A stretch of DNA of 64,000 bases, taken from the NCBI RefSeq assembly GCF_002953935.1, contig NZ_CP026514.1, positions 1,922,001-1,986,000 on the forward strand, read 5' to 3'. Shown here in pieces: positions 26,142 through 35,321 of this stretch. Position 1 is the first letter of the stretch. The number at the start of each line of letters is the position of its first letter. The notes under the pieces are model-generated. The model did no database searches and was not told the DNA's origin. It worked only from the letters and a program-made list of their open reading frames with translations. Position numbers and translations under genes: made by a program. The stretch is from Arthrobacter sp. PGP41. GTDB lineage: Bacteria; Actinomycetota; Actinomycetes; Actinomycetales; Micrococcaceae.

Positions 26142-27671
26142 ATGACCATTGACGAACAGCAGGCCTTCGCAGCCCGGGTGGCGGAACAACGGCGCACCCG
26201 CCATACAACTGTTCCCCACGTCATCGCGGGCCAGGAATATTTCGAAGGCGCGCTCCTGCAACGGGAAGACCCCAGCAATCCCAGTGCGGTGGTCAGTGCC
26301 TGTCACGACGCGCCCGCTGAACTCGTGGAGCGGGCCGTCCAGGCGAGCCGTGCGGCCCAGCGTGACTGGTCCCGGTTTCCACCTTCGGAGCGCATTGAAC
26401 GGGTGCGCCGGGCAATTCCCTTCATTGAGGAGCGTCTCGAGGAGTGGGCGGTCCGTGTGGCCCTCGAGATAGGCAAACCCTATGCCGGTGCCCGGGCTGA
26501 AGGGGCGGAAGTTCTTGAAATTGTCCGCCAGTACACCGAATACGCGTCGGCTCCAGGAGCTTTTGAGGATCAACGAACGGACGACCCGACGGGTCTATCG
26601 AATGATTCCGTGCTTCGGCCCTACGGTGTTTTCGGCGTGATCACACCGTTCAACTACCCGATTGTCCAGGCCGCAGGTCCTGCCATCGCCGCACTCATCG
26701 CGGGCAACGGAGTGGTCGTCAAGACATCGCATGATGGTCCATGGTCCGGGCATGCCGTTTATGAACTCTGCGAGGCAATGGGGCTTCCGGAGGGACTGGT
26801 GAACGTGGTCCACGGAGGCGACGGTCCAGGCCGGGTTTTGGTCGCCTCGGACATCGATGGCATCTGCTTCACTGGTTCCGTCGCTGTGGGCAGGTCCATC
26901 CTGGGCGATTTCGCTTCCGGGCCGTATCCCCGCCCGGTAATCGCTGAAATGGGCGGCAAGAATCCGGTGATCGTCACTGATACGGCTGATCTCGAACAGG
27001 CAGCCGACGGCATTGTCTTCTCGGCCTTTGACCTCAGTGGACAAAAGTGCAGCGCATTGTCCCGGGTGTTGGTTACGCCCGCCGCCCACGACAGGCTGGC
27101 GAAACTCGTCGCGGAGAGGGTCAGGGACCTGAAGGCCGGGGACCCCATTGACGCAGATGTATTCGCGGGTCCCGTTGTTTCTGCCGAAGCAGTGGAACGG
27201 TATGACGAACTGCTGACATCCGCCCGCAGAGAGGAGTTCCATATAGAAACCGGCAAGGCCCACGACGGTGGCTACTTTGTTCCGGCCACCGTGGTCTCCG
27301 GAGTGCCGGCCACACACCGGTTAGCCACTGTGGAGCATTTTCTGCCCTTCCTGACCATCAGCAAGCTGCCAACTTTCGAAGCGGCCCTGACTGCCGCTAA
27401 TGACACAGAGATGGGTCTGACCGCCGGGCTCTATACCGGGGACGAGAGCGAAGCAAGGGAGTTTCTTGACCGTATCGAGGCTGGCTGCGTGGACGTGAAC
27501 GTCCCTGGCCACGCCACCACCGGGTGGTGGCCGGGACCACAGACCTTTGGCGGATGGAAGGCGAGCGGTACGACCGGTAAACAAACCCTCGGGAAGTGGT
27601 ACTTCCAGCTGTTCGGACGCCAGCAAGCGCGGAAACTTCCGGCGCACCTGGAGCACCTACTGCGGCACTGA
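26142..27671 (+). CDS. Aldehyde dehydrogenase, pyrroline-5-carboxylate dehydrogenase-like
   Basis: This enzyme of about 509 residues starts at ATG 26142 after AGAGGAG (TTG 26136 is the other choice). The catalytic pair is E269 in AEMGGKNP and C303 in the segment FDLSGQKCSALSR. GQKCSA is a hallmark of glutamate-semialdehyde (P5C) dehydrogenases and relatives. The 17-bp dyad stands upstream and activator 2 begins 38 bases downstream, so they are likely co-transcribed. The product would be an acid feeding central metabolism; the exact aldehyde is unknown. Confidence 0.85.
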   Translation: MTIDEQQAFAARVAEQRRTRHTTVPHVIAGQEYFEGALLQREDPSNPSAVVSACHDAPAELVERAVQASRAAQRDWSRFPPSERIERVRRAIPFIEERLEEWAVRVALEIGKPYAGARAEGAEVLEIVRQYTEYASAPGAFEDQRTDDPTGLSNDSVLRPYGVFGVITPFNYPIVQAAGPAIAALIAGNGVVVKTSHDGPWSGHAVYELCEAMGLPEGLVNVVHGGDGPGRVLVASDIDGICFTGSVAVGRSILGDFASGPYPRPVIAEMGGKNPVIVTDTADLEQAADGIVFSAFDLSGQKCSALSRVLVTPAAHDRLAKLVAERVRDLKAGDPIDADVFAGPVVSAEAVERYDELLTSARREEFHIETGKAHDGGYFVPATVVSGVPATHRLATVEHFLPFLTISKLPTFEAALTAANDTEMGLTAGLYTGDESEAREFLDRIEAGCVDVNVPGHATTGWWPGPQTFGGWKASGTTGKQTLGKWYFQLFGRQQARKLPAHLEHLLRH

Positions 27672-27709
27672 CATCAGTCCAGTACACCATTGAGAAAGCA
27701 GGCACTGGC

Positions 27710-29542
27710 ATGGCTTCTAAAGACGTTTCATGGCTCCATGCGACTTCTTCATTGCGCGTGGGCTGGAGCTCCAATGCGGAGATCCAGTCGCTCAGGGATC
27801 GCTTCCTGGCCGCGCCCGAGGCTACGGACCTGAGCAGTCTGCGACCCGTTATTGCCCGATCATGGCAGCGGAGCCTGGCCTGCAATGTGACCGCCGCCTC
27901 ACCCTTTCTGCAGACGGCGACCCACCAGGCTGACGAGCAGCTGCTCGCTGCCGCGGAACCCGTCTTGACCGAACTCGAACGTCTGTGCAGCGACTCCGGG
28001 GGACTGGTAGTGCTCACTGACGCCGAAGGCACATTGGCTGTCTTCCGCGGCGATGCCACCGAACGTCGGAAAGCGGAGCGGTTGTTCCCGAGCCTGGGAG
28101 CGCGGATGGCGGAGGACCTGGTTGGAACCAACTCCGACGGAACTGCTCTTGAGGAGGGCGAAGCAGTACAGGTCTGGGGCGCCGAACACTTCCATGAGGC
28201 GCTCCAGAACAGTTACTGCACGTCCGCTCCAATCCGTGACCCGATACGTCGATCCGTTCGGGGTGTCCTGGGCCTGATGTTGCCCGAGAATCTGGCCCGC
28301 AGCACGGATCCCGGTTCCGTTCTGTTGACCGTCCACGGAGCGGCCGCAGACATCACCAGGAGGTTGGCAGAAAGGCTGGCGGCACGGGAGCAGGCGCTGA
28401 TGTCCGAATACCTCAAGGAGATCCGGAAGCGAGGGGCCGATGCGGTGGTAGCCATGGACGAGCGCACCACGATCGCCAGTAGGAGTGCCCTAAGCATGCT
28501 GGACCCAAGCGATTTCGCTGTACTCGCGTCCCTGGCACGGGAAGCAGAGCAGCGGAACGGCCTATCACAGCATCGCTTGAATGTCAGCACTGGCAGCGAG
28601 GTGCAGCTTCACATCCGTCCCATGGAATTCCGCGAGCCAGGTTCCGGCGGAGCGTCCGTAGTGCGTGTCCAGCTGCCCTCCGCCAACCCGAGTACGCGGG
28701 CGGCGTCAGCTGTACGTGAACCCCAAGCACAGTTTGACGGGATGATTGGAACCAGCCGTGCATTCAAGAGGTCCCTTGGCGCCGCGGCCGCAGCCGTGAG
28801 CCGGCGGATGCCTGCCTACATAATCGGCGAGCAAGGCAGCGGCAAGCGCACGTTGGCGGAAGCCATGGCCAAGCGCCTGTCACGGGAGACCCGCCTATTC
28901 GACTTCGCTCAGCGGCAGCGCGGGGCGGTCACCATTGACGACGTCGATTCGGCCTTGGAACAGGGGGCGGCGGTCATCCTCCACCGCGTGGACAAGTGTC
29001 CCTTGCATGTTCTGGAGGACGTGGCCGCCTTGCTCAAGGTCCTGGAGCAACCTCAACTTATCTTGACCGCCGGCGCCGTCAGCGATGATCTCTTGCCGTT
29101 ACTTTCTGCGCTTAGGGGCATTGAGGTAGGTATGCCACCTCTTCGTGACAGGCGCGAGGACGTCGTAGGTCTGGCGTCGCACTTGCTCAGGAAGGCACTG
29201 GGAAGGGAAGTCCGGATGTCACCGAAGCTGCGGGATGCGCTGGTAGCCGCGGACTGGCCGGGCAACGTGCGGCAGCTCCGCGACCTGGTTGAATCTGCTG
29301 CCACGCGTTCCCTGCGCGGCGAACTGCACCTGTCGGATCTCAACGCGGTTCAGCTGCGCGGACTGGGCACCGTGCCGCTCACCCGCTTGGAAGAGGCGGA
29401 ACTCCAGCAGATCAGGGCCGCACTCGCTGAGGCTTCCGGTAACCGGGTGCGGGCCGCTGTGCTGCTGGGGATCGGCAGATCCACGCTTTACCGCAAGATC
29501 GAAGCATACGAAGCCAAAGGGTTCGATCTGGCGCTCGGCTGA
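27710..29542 (+). CDS. AcoR-like transcription activator 2 with degenerate AAA+ domain
   Basis: This 610-residue paralogue of the activator at 7136 starts MASKDVSWLHATSSLRVG. It has the same plan: RPVIARSWQRS near residue 45, a GAF-like sensor to about 220, a reduced AAA+ domain with P-loop GEQGSGKR (about 373) and a Fis-type helix-turn-helix (ALAEASGNRVRAAVLL, IGRSTLYRKI). The aspartate-rich VTIDDVD resembles a Walker B, but no GAFTGA loop is present, so sigma-54 contact is unlikely. The recognition helix RSTLYR is the same as in activator 1, so both may read the same 17-bp dyad. Confidence 0.85.
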   Translation: MASKDVSWLHATSSLRVGWSSNAEIQSLRDRFLAAPEATDLSSLRPVIARSWQRSLACNVTAASPFLQTATHQADEQLLAAAEPVLTELERLCSDSGGLVVLTDAEGTLAVFRGDATERRKAERLFPSLGARMAEDLVGTNSDGTALEEGEAVQVWGAEHFHEALQNSYCTSAPIRDPIRRSVRGVLGLMLPENLARSTDPGSVLLTVHGAAADITRRLAERLAAREQALMSEYLKEIRKRGADAVVAMDERTTIASRSALSMLDPSDFAVLASLAREAEQRNGLSQHRLNVSTGSEVQLHIRPMEFREPGSGGASVVRVQLPSANPSTRAASAVREPQAQFDGMIGTSRAFKRSLGAAAAAVSRRMPAYIIGEQGSGKRTLAEAMAKRLSRETRLFDFAQRQRGAVTIDDVDSALEQGAAVILHRVDKCPLHVLEDVAALLKVLEQPQLILTAGAVSDDLLPLLSALRGIEVGMPPLRDRREDVVGLASHLLRKALGREVRMSPKLRDALVAADWPGNVRQLRDLVESAATRSLRGELHLSDLNAVQLRGLGTVPLTRLEEAELQQIRAALAEASGNRVRAAVLLGIGRSTLYRKIEAYEAKGFDLALG

Positions 29543-29555
29543 GGTTTTGTCTGCC

Positions 29556-29584
29556 CAGGATGCATCATCCTGACACAGTTCAGG
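29556..29584. promoter_or_regulatory. Overlapping inverted repeats before APC permease 1
   Basis: CAGGATG-CAT-CATCCTG (29556-29572) is a perfect 7+3+7 palindrome. CCTGA-N6-TCAGG (29569-29584) overlaps its end. It could be a terminator of activator 2 (no T-run) or an operator for the permease gene. Confidence 0.4.
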
Positions 29585-29729
29585 TGGAGTTCGTCGATCA
29601 GAATCTAGAAACTGACGGGGAACCCGCTTGACGCCACCCGCCAGTTCACAACAGCAGGACCAGCCGGCTGGCCTTTCACCCGACACAGTGCGAGTCAACG
29701 ACGACTCCACTCCTCCGAGGAGAACACAC

Positions 29730-31202
29730 GTGAAACAAGAACTCCCCGTCCAACGCGCAGCAGCGGACAATTCAGAAGACCATGAAACCCGATCGTCCAT
29801 GTACCAACTGAGGGGCCGGATGGGAACCACCGGGCTGCTCTTCACGGTGCTGGCCTTCACGGCTCCCTTGGGCGTCGTCTTCGGCTTTGTCTCAGTTAAT
29901 ATCTCCTTCGGGATAGGGGTGCCGGTCGCTTTCGTCGCGGTTGCTGTCCTGATGGCACTCTTTGCCATGGGGTTCACGGGAATGACCAAGGCCATACCGC
30001 GGCCAGGTGCGTTCTACACCTACATCCGTGAGGGTTTGGGCCGTCCCCTCGGCCTGGGCGGATCCTTCCTTGCGTTGGCTACTTACGGATTCAATGTGAC
30101 CTCCTGCATTGTCGTTTCAGGCATCGCAGTGAACAACCTGCTCGGCGCTTTCATGGATGTTGTGACCACACCCTGGTGGTTATGGAGCATGGTGATGTTC
30201 GGCATTGCGTGGGTGCTGAGCTACTTCAACGTGGAGCTCTCCGCCAAGGTCCTCTCCGTCATCCTGGCAGTCGAGGTCCTTTCGGTAGCGATTTTTGACG
30301 CGGTCATCATCGCCAACGGAGGCCCGGAGGGTCCGTCCTTCGAGCCTTGGGATCCGACCAACCTGTTCACCCCGACCATCGGTGTCCTCCTGTTGTTCAG
30401 CATCGGAGTGTTCAACGGATTTGAAGCGACGGCCATCTACAGGGACGAGGTCAAGGAACCGGCCATCACTATTCCCCGGGCCACCTTCCTGGCGGTTGCG
30501 TTCCTGGGCATTTTCTACGCCATCTCGGCGTTTGCCCTGATCCTGTCAACGGGAACATCACAGGCAGTGGCCGCAGCCCAGACGGACCCTACGGCGATGA
30601 TGCCTGACGCGCTGCTGCGCTACTTTGGAGCCTTCGCGAACCAGGTCATCGGCATCCTGCTGGTCACAAGCTTTTTTGCCTCAGGTCTGTCCCTGCAGAA
30701 CATCCTGTCCCGCTACACTCATTCCCTCGCCGTTGATGGCATTTTTCCGCAGTCGATCGCGGCGGTCCACCCCAAACATGGCTCTCCCCACCGCGCCGCA
30801 GTGTCAGTTGGTGCCGTTCTCCTGCTTGTCCTGCTTGTCCTGGTACTGTCGGGCGGCGATGAGAACTCCCTGTACGCGGCGGCCGCAGGCGTTGCTTTTT
30901 ATGGAATGCTGCTCCTGCTCTGCCTGACTGCCGTTGCCGTCATTGTTTATTTCCGCAGGAACAGGTCGTCGATGTCGTTCTGGCGGACGCTGATCGCTCC
31001 GATCGTCGCCCTAGTAGGGATTGGGTTCGCTTTGTTGACAGCGTCCTTCAACATGGAGCTGCTGGTGGCAGGAGATCCACTCCTGCTGACAGTCTCGCTT
31101 CTAATTCCATACGTGTCGATCGCGGTCGGCGTCTTCGTGGCGCTGGCCCTCCGAAGCCGGAAGCCGGACACCTACATTCGGATCGGACGCGCCCTGGACT
31201 AG
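29730..31202 (+). CDS. APC family permease 1
   Basis: This membrane protein of about 490 residues has roughly 12 hydrophobic segments. The first helix motif, GTTGLLFTVLAFTAPLGVVF, and the central GFEATAIYRDEVKEPAITIP mark the amino acid-polyamine-organocation superfamily. I prefer GTG 29730, behind GAGGAGA; the frame can be extended to TTG 29628, which would add a proline-rich head. Paralogues lie at 36451 and 46932. It probably imports an amino acid, amine or related solute by cation coupling. A strong terminator follows. Confidence 0.85.
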   Translation: MKQELPVQRAAADNSEDHETRSSMYQLRGRMGTTGLLFTVLAFTAPLGVVFGFVSVNISFGIGVPVAFVAVAVLMALFAMGFTGMTKAIPRPGAFYTYIREGLGRPLGLGGSFLALATYGFNVTSCIVVSGIAVNNLLGAFMDVVTTPWWLWSMVMFGIAWVLSYFNVELSAKVLSVILAVEVLSVAIFDAVIIANGGPEGPSFEPWDPTNLFTPTIGVLLLFSIGVFNGFEATAIYRDEVKEPAITIPRATFLAVAFLGIFYAISAFALILSTGTSQAVAAAQTDPTAMMPDALLRYFGAFANQVIGILLVTSFFASGLSLQNILSRYTHSLAVDGIFPQSIAAVHPKHGSPHRAAVSVGAVLLLVLLVLVLSGGDENSLYAAAAGVAFYGMLLLLCLTAVAVIVYFRRNRSSMSFWRTLIAPIVALVGIGFALLTASFNMELLVAGDPLLLTVSLLIPYVSIAVGVFVALALRSRKPDTYIRIGRALD

Positions 31203-31243
31203 GACAGGATGCGGAGCAGCACCCATAGTGTGCAAGCACGACA

Positions 31244-31278
31244 AAAGGAGGCCGGATCGTGGTGATCCGGCCTCCTTT
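31244..31278. terminator. Two-way terminator
   Basis: AAAGGAGGCCGGATC pairs perfectly with GATCCGGCCTCCTTT over a five-base loop, with A and T runs on the two sides. It separates the converging APC permease 1 and Gfo/Idh genes. Confidence 0.85.
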
Positions 31279-31309
31279 CATCGTCCGAAGCCATCAGGAG
31301 CCCGGAAAC

Positions 31310-32494
31310 TCAGGCCCCGTACGTCGTGTGCCCTGAAACTTCGGGAATTTCCACCCAGTTTCCGGAACTGGCGCTGCGCAAGGAAGCATCCACCAGTTCG
31401 GAAGCTGACCAGCCGTCAGCTAGCGAGGGGCCGAGTTGCTTGCCTTCGGCCACCGACCGCAGGAACAGTGCAGCCTCGATTGTCTTCAGGTCGTTGAATC
31501 CGATTCCCGGGCCCGGGCCGGGCTGGAAGCGACCAAACTCTCCAAAGGAAGGCGGGGTCATGATCGTGCGGTAGCCGCTGCGGTCAGTCGCCAGCTCCAA
31601 CTGGTTCATCCGTTCGAAATTCCAGCGCAGGGATCCTTCCGTGCCGTACACCTCGATGGTGTATTCGGCGTGCGGACCGATCGCGACGCGGGTGGATTCG
31701 AACATGCCGATCGCGCCGCCATCGAAGCGGGCAAGCATGGCGGTGTAGTCCTCGTTCTCAACCTCGCGGGTGACGTCCGAGGCCTGGCCCATGTCGAAGG
31801 AATTGGAGGAGTTGCCGGCAGGCAGCGGCCGGTCCTTGATGAACGTCTCGGTGACGGCATTCAGCGACGTTATGCGGCCCACCAGGAACTGGGCGAGGTC
31901 GAATCCGTGGCTGAGGACATCGCCCAGCACACCGGATCCCGCACGAGCCTGCTCGTACCGCCAGGTGAACACCTGGGTGGGATCCGAGGCGTAGCCGGTG
32001 AGGAGGCGGATCTGCACGTTGGTGATGCGGCCCAGCGCGCCGGACCGGATGAGGCGCCTGGCTTCCGCCACGGCGGGTGCATGCCGATAGTTGAAGCCTA
32101 CGGACGTGATGAGGCCGGCCGCCTCAGCTCCCTGGGCTATCTCGCGGGATTCCTGCGCGCTGCGCCCCATGGGCTTCTCGATCCAGAAGTGCTTGCCGGC
32201 CTCGATGGTGGCCAGTGCGATTTCATGGTGGAGAAAGTTCGGGGAGCAAATGGACACAACGTCCACGTCCGGGTTCTCGAGTACCTTGCGGTAATCCGTG
32301 GCCGTTTCCCTGTAACCAAGCGCGTCCTCGGCATGATGGCGGCCCGCATCATCGGGGTCCGCTGCGATCACCAACTCGGGATGCCGGGGCAGTTCCGGAA
32401 AGAACTGTTTGGTGGCCAGGTACGCGCGCGAATGCAACCTACCCATCCATCCGACCGAAATCAGGCCAACCCCAATGCGGTTCTGCTGTTCCAA
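31310..32494 (-). CDS. Gfo/Idh/MocA family oxidoreductase 2
   Basis: This 394-residue dehydrogenase starts at TTG 32494 behind AAGGAGT. The Rossmann start is IGVGLISVGWMGRLHSRAY, and the family signature WIEKPMGRS holds the catalytic lysine. The C-terminal domain has VLGDVLSHGFDLAQFLVG, with the paired D and H of the substrate site. It oxidises a sugar, polyol or cyclitol. It is transcribed divergently from the SDR-dehydratase operon, with a perfect 17-bp dyad between them (32588-32604), so both sides are probably controlled together. Confidence 0.85.
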   Translation of the reverse strand: MEQQNRIGVGLISVGWMGRLHSRAYLATKQFFPELPRHPELVIAADPDDAGRHHAEDALGYRETATDYRKVLENPDVDVVSICSPNFLHHEIALATIEAGKHFWIEKPMGRSAQESREIAQGAEAAGLITSVGFNYRHAPAVAEARRLIRSGALGRITNVQIRLLTGYASDPTQVFTWRYEQARAGSGVLGDVLSHGFDLAQFLVGRITSLNAVTETFIKDRPLPAGNSSNSFDMGQASDVTREVENEDYTAMLARFDGGAIGMFESTRVAIGPHAEYTIEVYGTEGSLRWNFERMNQLELATDRSGYRTIMTPPSFGEFGRFQPGPGPGIGFNDLKTIEAALFLRSVAEGKQLGPSLADGWSASELVDASLRSASSGNWVEIPEVSGHTTYGA

Positions 32495-32587
32495 AAGGAC
32501 TCCTTAGTTTGTCGCTCTCGGCGGTGCTGTGCCGCAGATTGACGGCGGCATCTGATGATCAGCCTAGGAACGTTGGCGGTGTGTGCT

Positions 32588-32604
32588 GTGTCTCAATCTG
32601 AGAC
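32588..32604. promoter_or_regulatory. Perfect 17-bp dyad in a divergent promoter region
   Basis: TGTCTCA-ATC-TGAGACA, extended to 8+3+8 by flanking G and C, is a perfect inverted repeat. It lies between the divergent Gfo/Idh (start 32494) and SDR (start 32679) genes. Confidence 0.7.
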
Positions 32605-32678
32605 ACCCGGAGGCAGGGGAGCGCTGTTTTAGTGGAACGTACTAGTCCGCTACTGCCAAGCAAGAGGAGCCGTCGCCG

Positions 32679-33443
32679 ATGGACCGAGATCAACAACTTC
32701 GAACGGAATCCCTTCGGGTCCTCATCACCGGTGCCACGTCGGGTGTTGGGGAAGCGACCGCAAAGCTTTTCGCGAAACGGGGAGCCCGGGTGGCGCTGCT
32801 GGGCCGGCGTTCTACGGAACTGCAGCGCGTGGCTGAGGAGATCGACTTCGGTGCACACACCGTCGTTGCCGATGTCTCCGATGCCGCCGCAGTCAAGAAC
32901 GCCGTCCGGGGTGCGATCTACGCGTTGGGCGGCTTGGACGTCGTGATCAATGCTGCGGGTGTGGCCGGGCACGTTGCTCTGGAAGACCTCAACGACGAGC
33001 GCTGGCACGAAGTGCTGGAGACAAACTTGTCCGGCACTTTCTTCGTTGCGCGGGAAGCCGCGCTCCACATGCGGCGGTCAGGAGGAGGCTCGATCGTCAA
33101 CGTGGCATCCGACCTCGCTGCCATGGGCATGCCGGGGCTTGTTCATTACTGCGCGGCCAAAGCTGGTGTTGTGGGACTGACTCGCGCCCTGGCGCTGGAA
33201 CTCGCACCCCTTGTCCGCGTGAACGCCGTTTGTCCAGGGCCGATTGATACACCCATGGTGCGTGAGGGCCTGGCAGCGGCGCCGAACCCAACGGAAGCCC
33301 GGAGCTTGAAAGAAAGCACGGTGCCGCTAAACCGGCTCGCGGATCCGGACGAGGTGGCAGCGGCTATCTATTTCCTGGCTGTGGAAGGAACTTTTGCTAC
33401 CGGAACCAGCATGGCGTTCGACGGCGGCACAACAGCTGCGTAG
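32679..33443 (+). CDS. SDR family oxidoreductase, sugar-acid operon
   Basis: This 254-residue short-chain dehydrogenase has cofactor motif TGATSGVG, INAAGVAG, NVASDLAAMG and the catalytic YCAAK. The start at 32679 follows GAGGAG by ten bases. It is the first gene of a rightward run with an IlvD/Edd dehydratase and a 2-hydroxyacid dehydrogenase. In oxidative sugar-acid routes such an SDR makes a lactone or oxidises a 2-keto-3-deoxy acid. Which step applies here is not shown by sequence. Confidence 0.85.
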   Translation: MDRDQQLRTESLRVLITGATSGVGEATAKLFAKRGARVALLGRRSTELQRVAEEIDFGAHTVVADVSDAAAVKNAVRGAIYALGGLDVVINAAGVAGHVALEDLNDERWHEVLETNLSGTFFVAREAALHMRRSGGGSIVNVASDLAAMGMPGLVHYCAAKAGVVGLTRALALELAPLVRVNAVCPGPIDTPMVREGLAAAPNPTEARSLKESTVPLNRLADPDEVAAAIYFLAVEGTFATGTSMAFDGGTTAA

Positions 33444-33497
33444 GAACGCCCCAATTTACCTGTCAAGAGCGAACAAGCCCAAGGAGTTTTAAAAGAC

Positions 33498-35258
33498 ATG
33501 GAAGAGTCGAACTACAAGGACCTCCGGAGCGCGCGATGGTTCGCACCGCACGACCTCACCGGATTCGTTCACCGAACAGCGATCCAGGCAGAGGGCTTCT
33601 CGCGCTTTGCCCTCAAGGACAAGCCCGTCATCGGCATCGCCAACTCCTGGTCGGAGCTGGTCAACTGCAACATCCATTTCAAGCTGCTGGCAGACGCCGT
33701 CAAGCGCGGCGTTCTCATGGCCGGTGGTCTACCGCTGGAGTTCCCCACCATTTCCTTGGGTGAAAGTCTCATGAAGCCGTCGGCCATGCAGTTCCGAAAC
33801 CTCATGGCCATGGACGTTGAAGAGTCCATCCGCGCCTACCCGCTGGACGCCATCGTCCTCCTGGGCGGTTGCGACAAGACAGTCCCGGCTCAGCTCATGG
33901 GGGCCGCCAGTGCAGATGTTCCAACCATCATGCTGACCGGCGGGCCCCAAGAGCCCGCACACTTCCGGGGGAAGCAACTTGGCGTCGGCACGGACACCTG
34001 GAAATACGCAGATGAGCTCCGCGCGGGGAAGATCACCGAGGCGGACTTCGACGAGCTTGAATCGGCTGCGAAACCTTCTGCCGGACACTGCAGCGAGATG
34101 GGCACAGCCTCCACCATGACGTCCCTCGTCGAAGCGCTCGGCATGTGTTTGCCGGGCACTGCGTCGATCCCTGCGGTAGATGCGCGTCGCGCCCAAGCAG
34201 CGGAAGCCACCGGCCGCCGGGCAGTGGAAATGGCCCTGTCACAGGGGCCAAAGCCCACCGAAATATTGACAAAAGAGGCCTTCGATAACGCAATCACCCT
34301 CCTGATGGCTGTGGGTGGTTCCACCAACGCCGTGGTGCACCTTCTGGCACTCGCAAGGCGCGTCGGCTATGAGCTGCCATTGGACCGCTTCCATGAAATC
34401 TCCCAGCGGACCCCTCGCATTGTTAACGTCCGTCCGTCCGGCGAGTACTTGGTGCAGCAACTGTTCCAGGTTGGCGGCATCTCCACCGTACTCAAGGAAC
34501 TGGCGCCTCTGCTGAACAGGGACGCACTCACGGTCACCGGGGAGTCCCTTGAGAAAGGCTACAGTTCGGCCCCCGAACCTGACGGAGTCGTGGTCAGTAC
34601 TCTCGAGGCCCCCTTCGATGCCTCCGGAGGCATCGCCGTCGTCCGTGGCTCTCTGGCACCCAACGGAGCGGTCATCAAAAGGAGTGCTGCGTCCAAGGAT
34701 CTGCTGCAGCACAAGGGCTCAGCCGTGGTCTTCGAGGACATTTACGACCTGGGACGCAGGATTGACGATCCAGACTTGGACATTACCGAAGAATCCGTTT
34801 TGGTCCTGCGCAACAGCGGGCCTGTAGGAGCTCCCGGCATGCCCGAATGGGGCATGCTTCCCATTCCCGAGAGGCTTCTGCGCCGCGGGATCCGCGACAT
34901 CGTCCGCATATCCGACGCCCGGATGAGCGGCACCGCCTTTGGCACCACCGTGCTGCACGTGTCTCCGGAGGCCGCCGTAGGGGGACCGCTGGCGATTGTT
35001 CGGGACGGGGACCCCATCGTGCTCGATGTTGAGAACCAGCGGCTGGACTTGGACATCCCTGCAGAAGAGATCGAGAGCCGGCTGGCAGAACTCAAGCTTC
35101 CGGAACCGAAGTACCGGCGCGGCTACGGACGGCTCTTCATCGATCACGTGAACCAGGCCGACGAAGGTTGCGACTTCGACTTCCTCAAGGGCCTGCCGGA
35201 CGAGGAGCCACAACGCTTGCCATACGGCCTGATGAGCGGTTGGCAGGGCGGCTGGTAA
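33498..35258 (+). CDS. IlvD/Edd family sugar-acid dehydratase
   Basis: This 586-residue Fe-S and Mg-dependent dehydratase follows AAGGAG. The three cluster cysteines are present: C57 in SELVNCNIHFK, C125 in GCDKTVPAQ and C198 in GHCSEMGTASTM. The SEMGTAS wording and the length resemble arabonate, xylonate and galactonate-type dehydratases more than the valine and isoleucine enzyme IlvD. It would remove water from an aldonic acid to give a 2-keto-3-deoxy acid. The neighbours (SDR, Gfo/Idh, 2-hydroxyacid dehydrogenase, permease) fit a sugar-acid route and not branched-chain amino acid synthesis. Confidence 0.85.
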   Translation: MEESNYKDLRSARWFAPHDLTGFVHRTAIQAEGFSRFALKDKPVIGIANSWSELVNCNIHFKLLADAVKRGVLMAGGLPLEFPTISLGESLMKPSAMQFRNLMAMDVEESIRAYPLDAIVLLGGCDKTVPAQLMGAASADVPTIMLTGGPQEPAHFRGKQLGVGTDTWKYADELRAGKITEADFDELESAAKPSAGHCSEMGTASTMTSLVEALGMCLPGTASIPAVDARRAQAAEATGRRAVEMALSQGPKPTEILTKEAFDNAITLLMAVGGSTNAVVHLLALARRVGYELPLDRFHEISQRTPRIVNVRPSGEYLVQQLFQVGGISTVLKELAPLLNRDALTVTGESLEKGYSSAPEPDGVVVSTLEAPFDASGGIAVVRGSLAPNGAVIKRSAASKDLLQHKGSAVVFEDIYDLGRRIDDPDLDITEESVLVLRNSGPVGAPGMPEWGMLPIPERLLRRGIRDIVRISDARMSGTAFGTTVLHVSPEAAVGGPLAIVRDGDPIVLDVENQRLDLDIPAEEIESRLAELKLPEPKYRRGYGRLFIDHVNQADEGCDFDFLKGLPDEEPQRLPYGLMSGWQGGW

Positions 35259-35321
35259 ACGGCTGCAAACACAAGAACAAGCAGGGGCTGCTCCTAGGCG
35301 CGGACCCGGGAAGGGGAAAGT

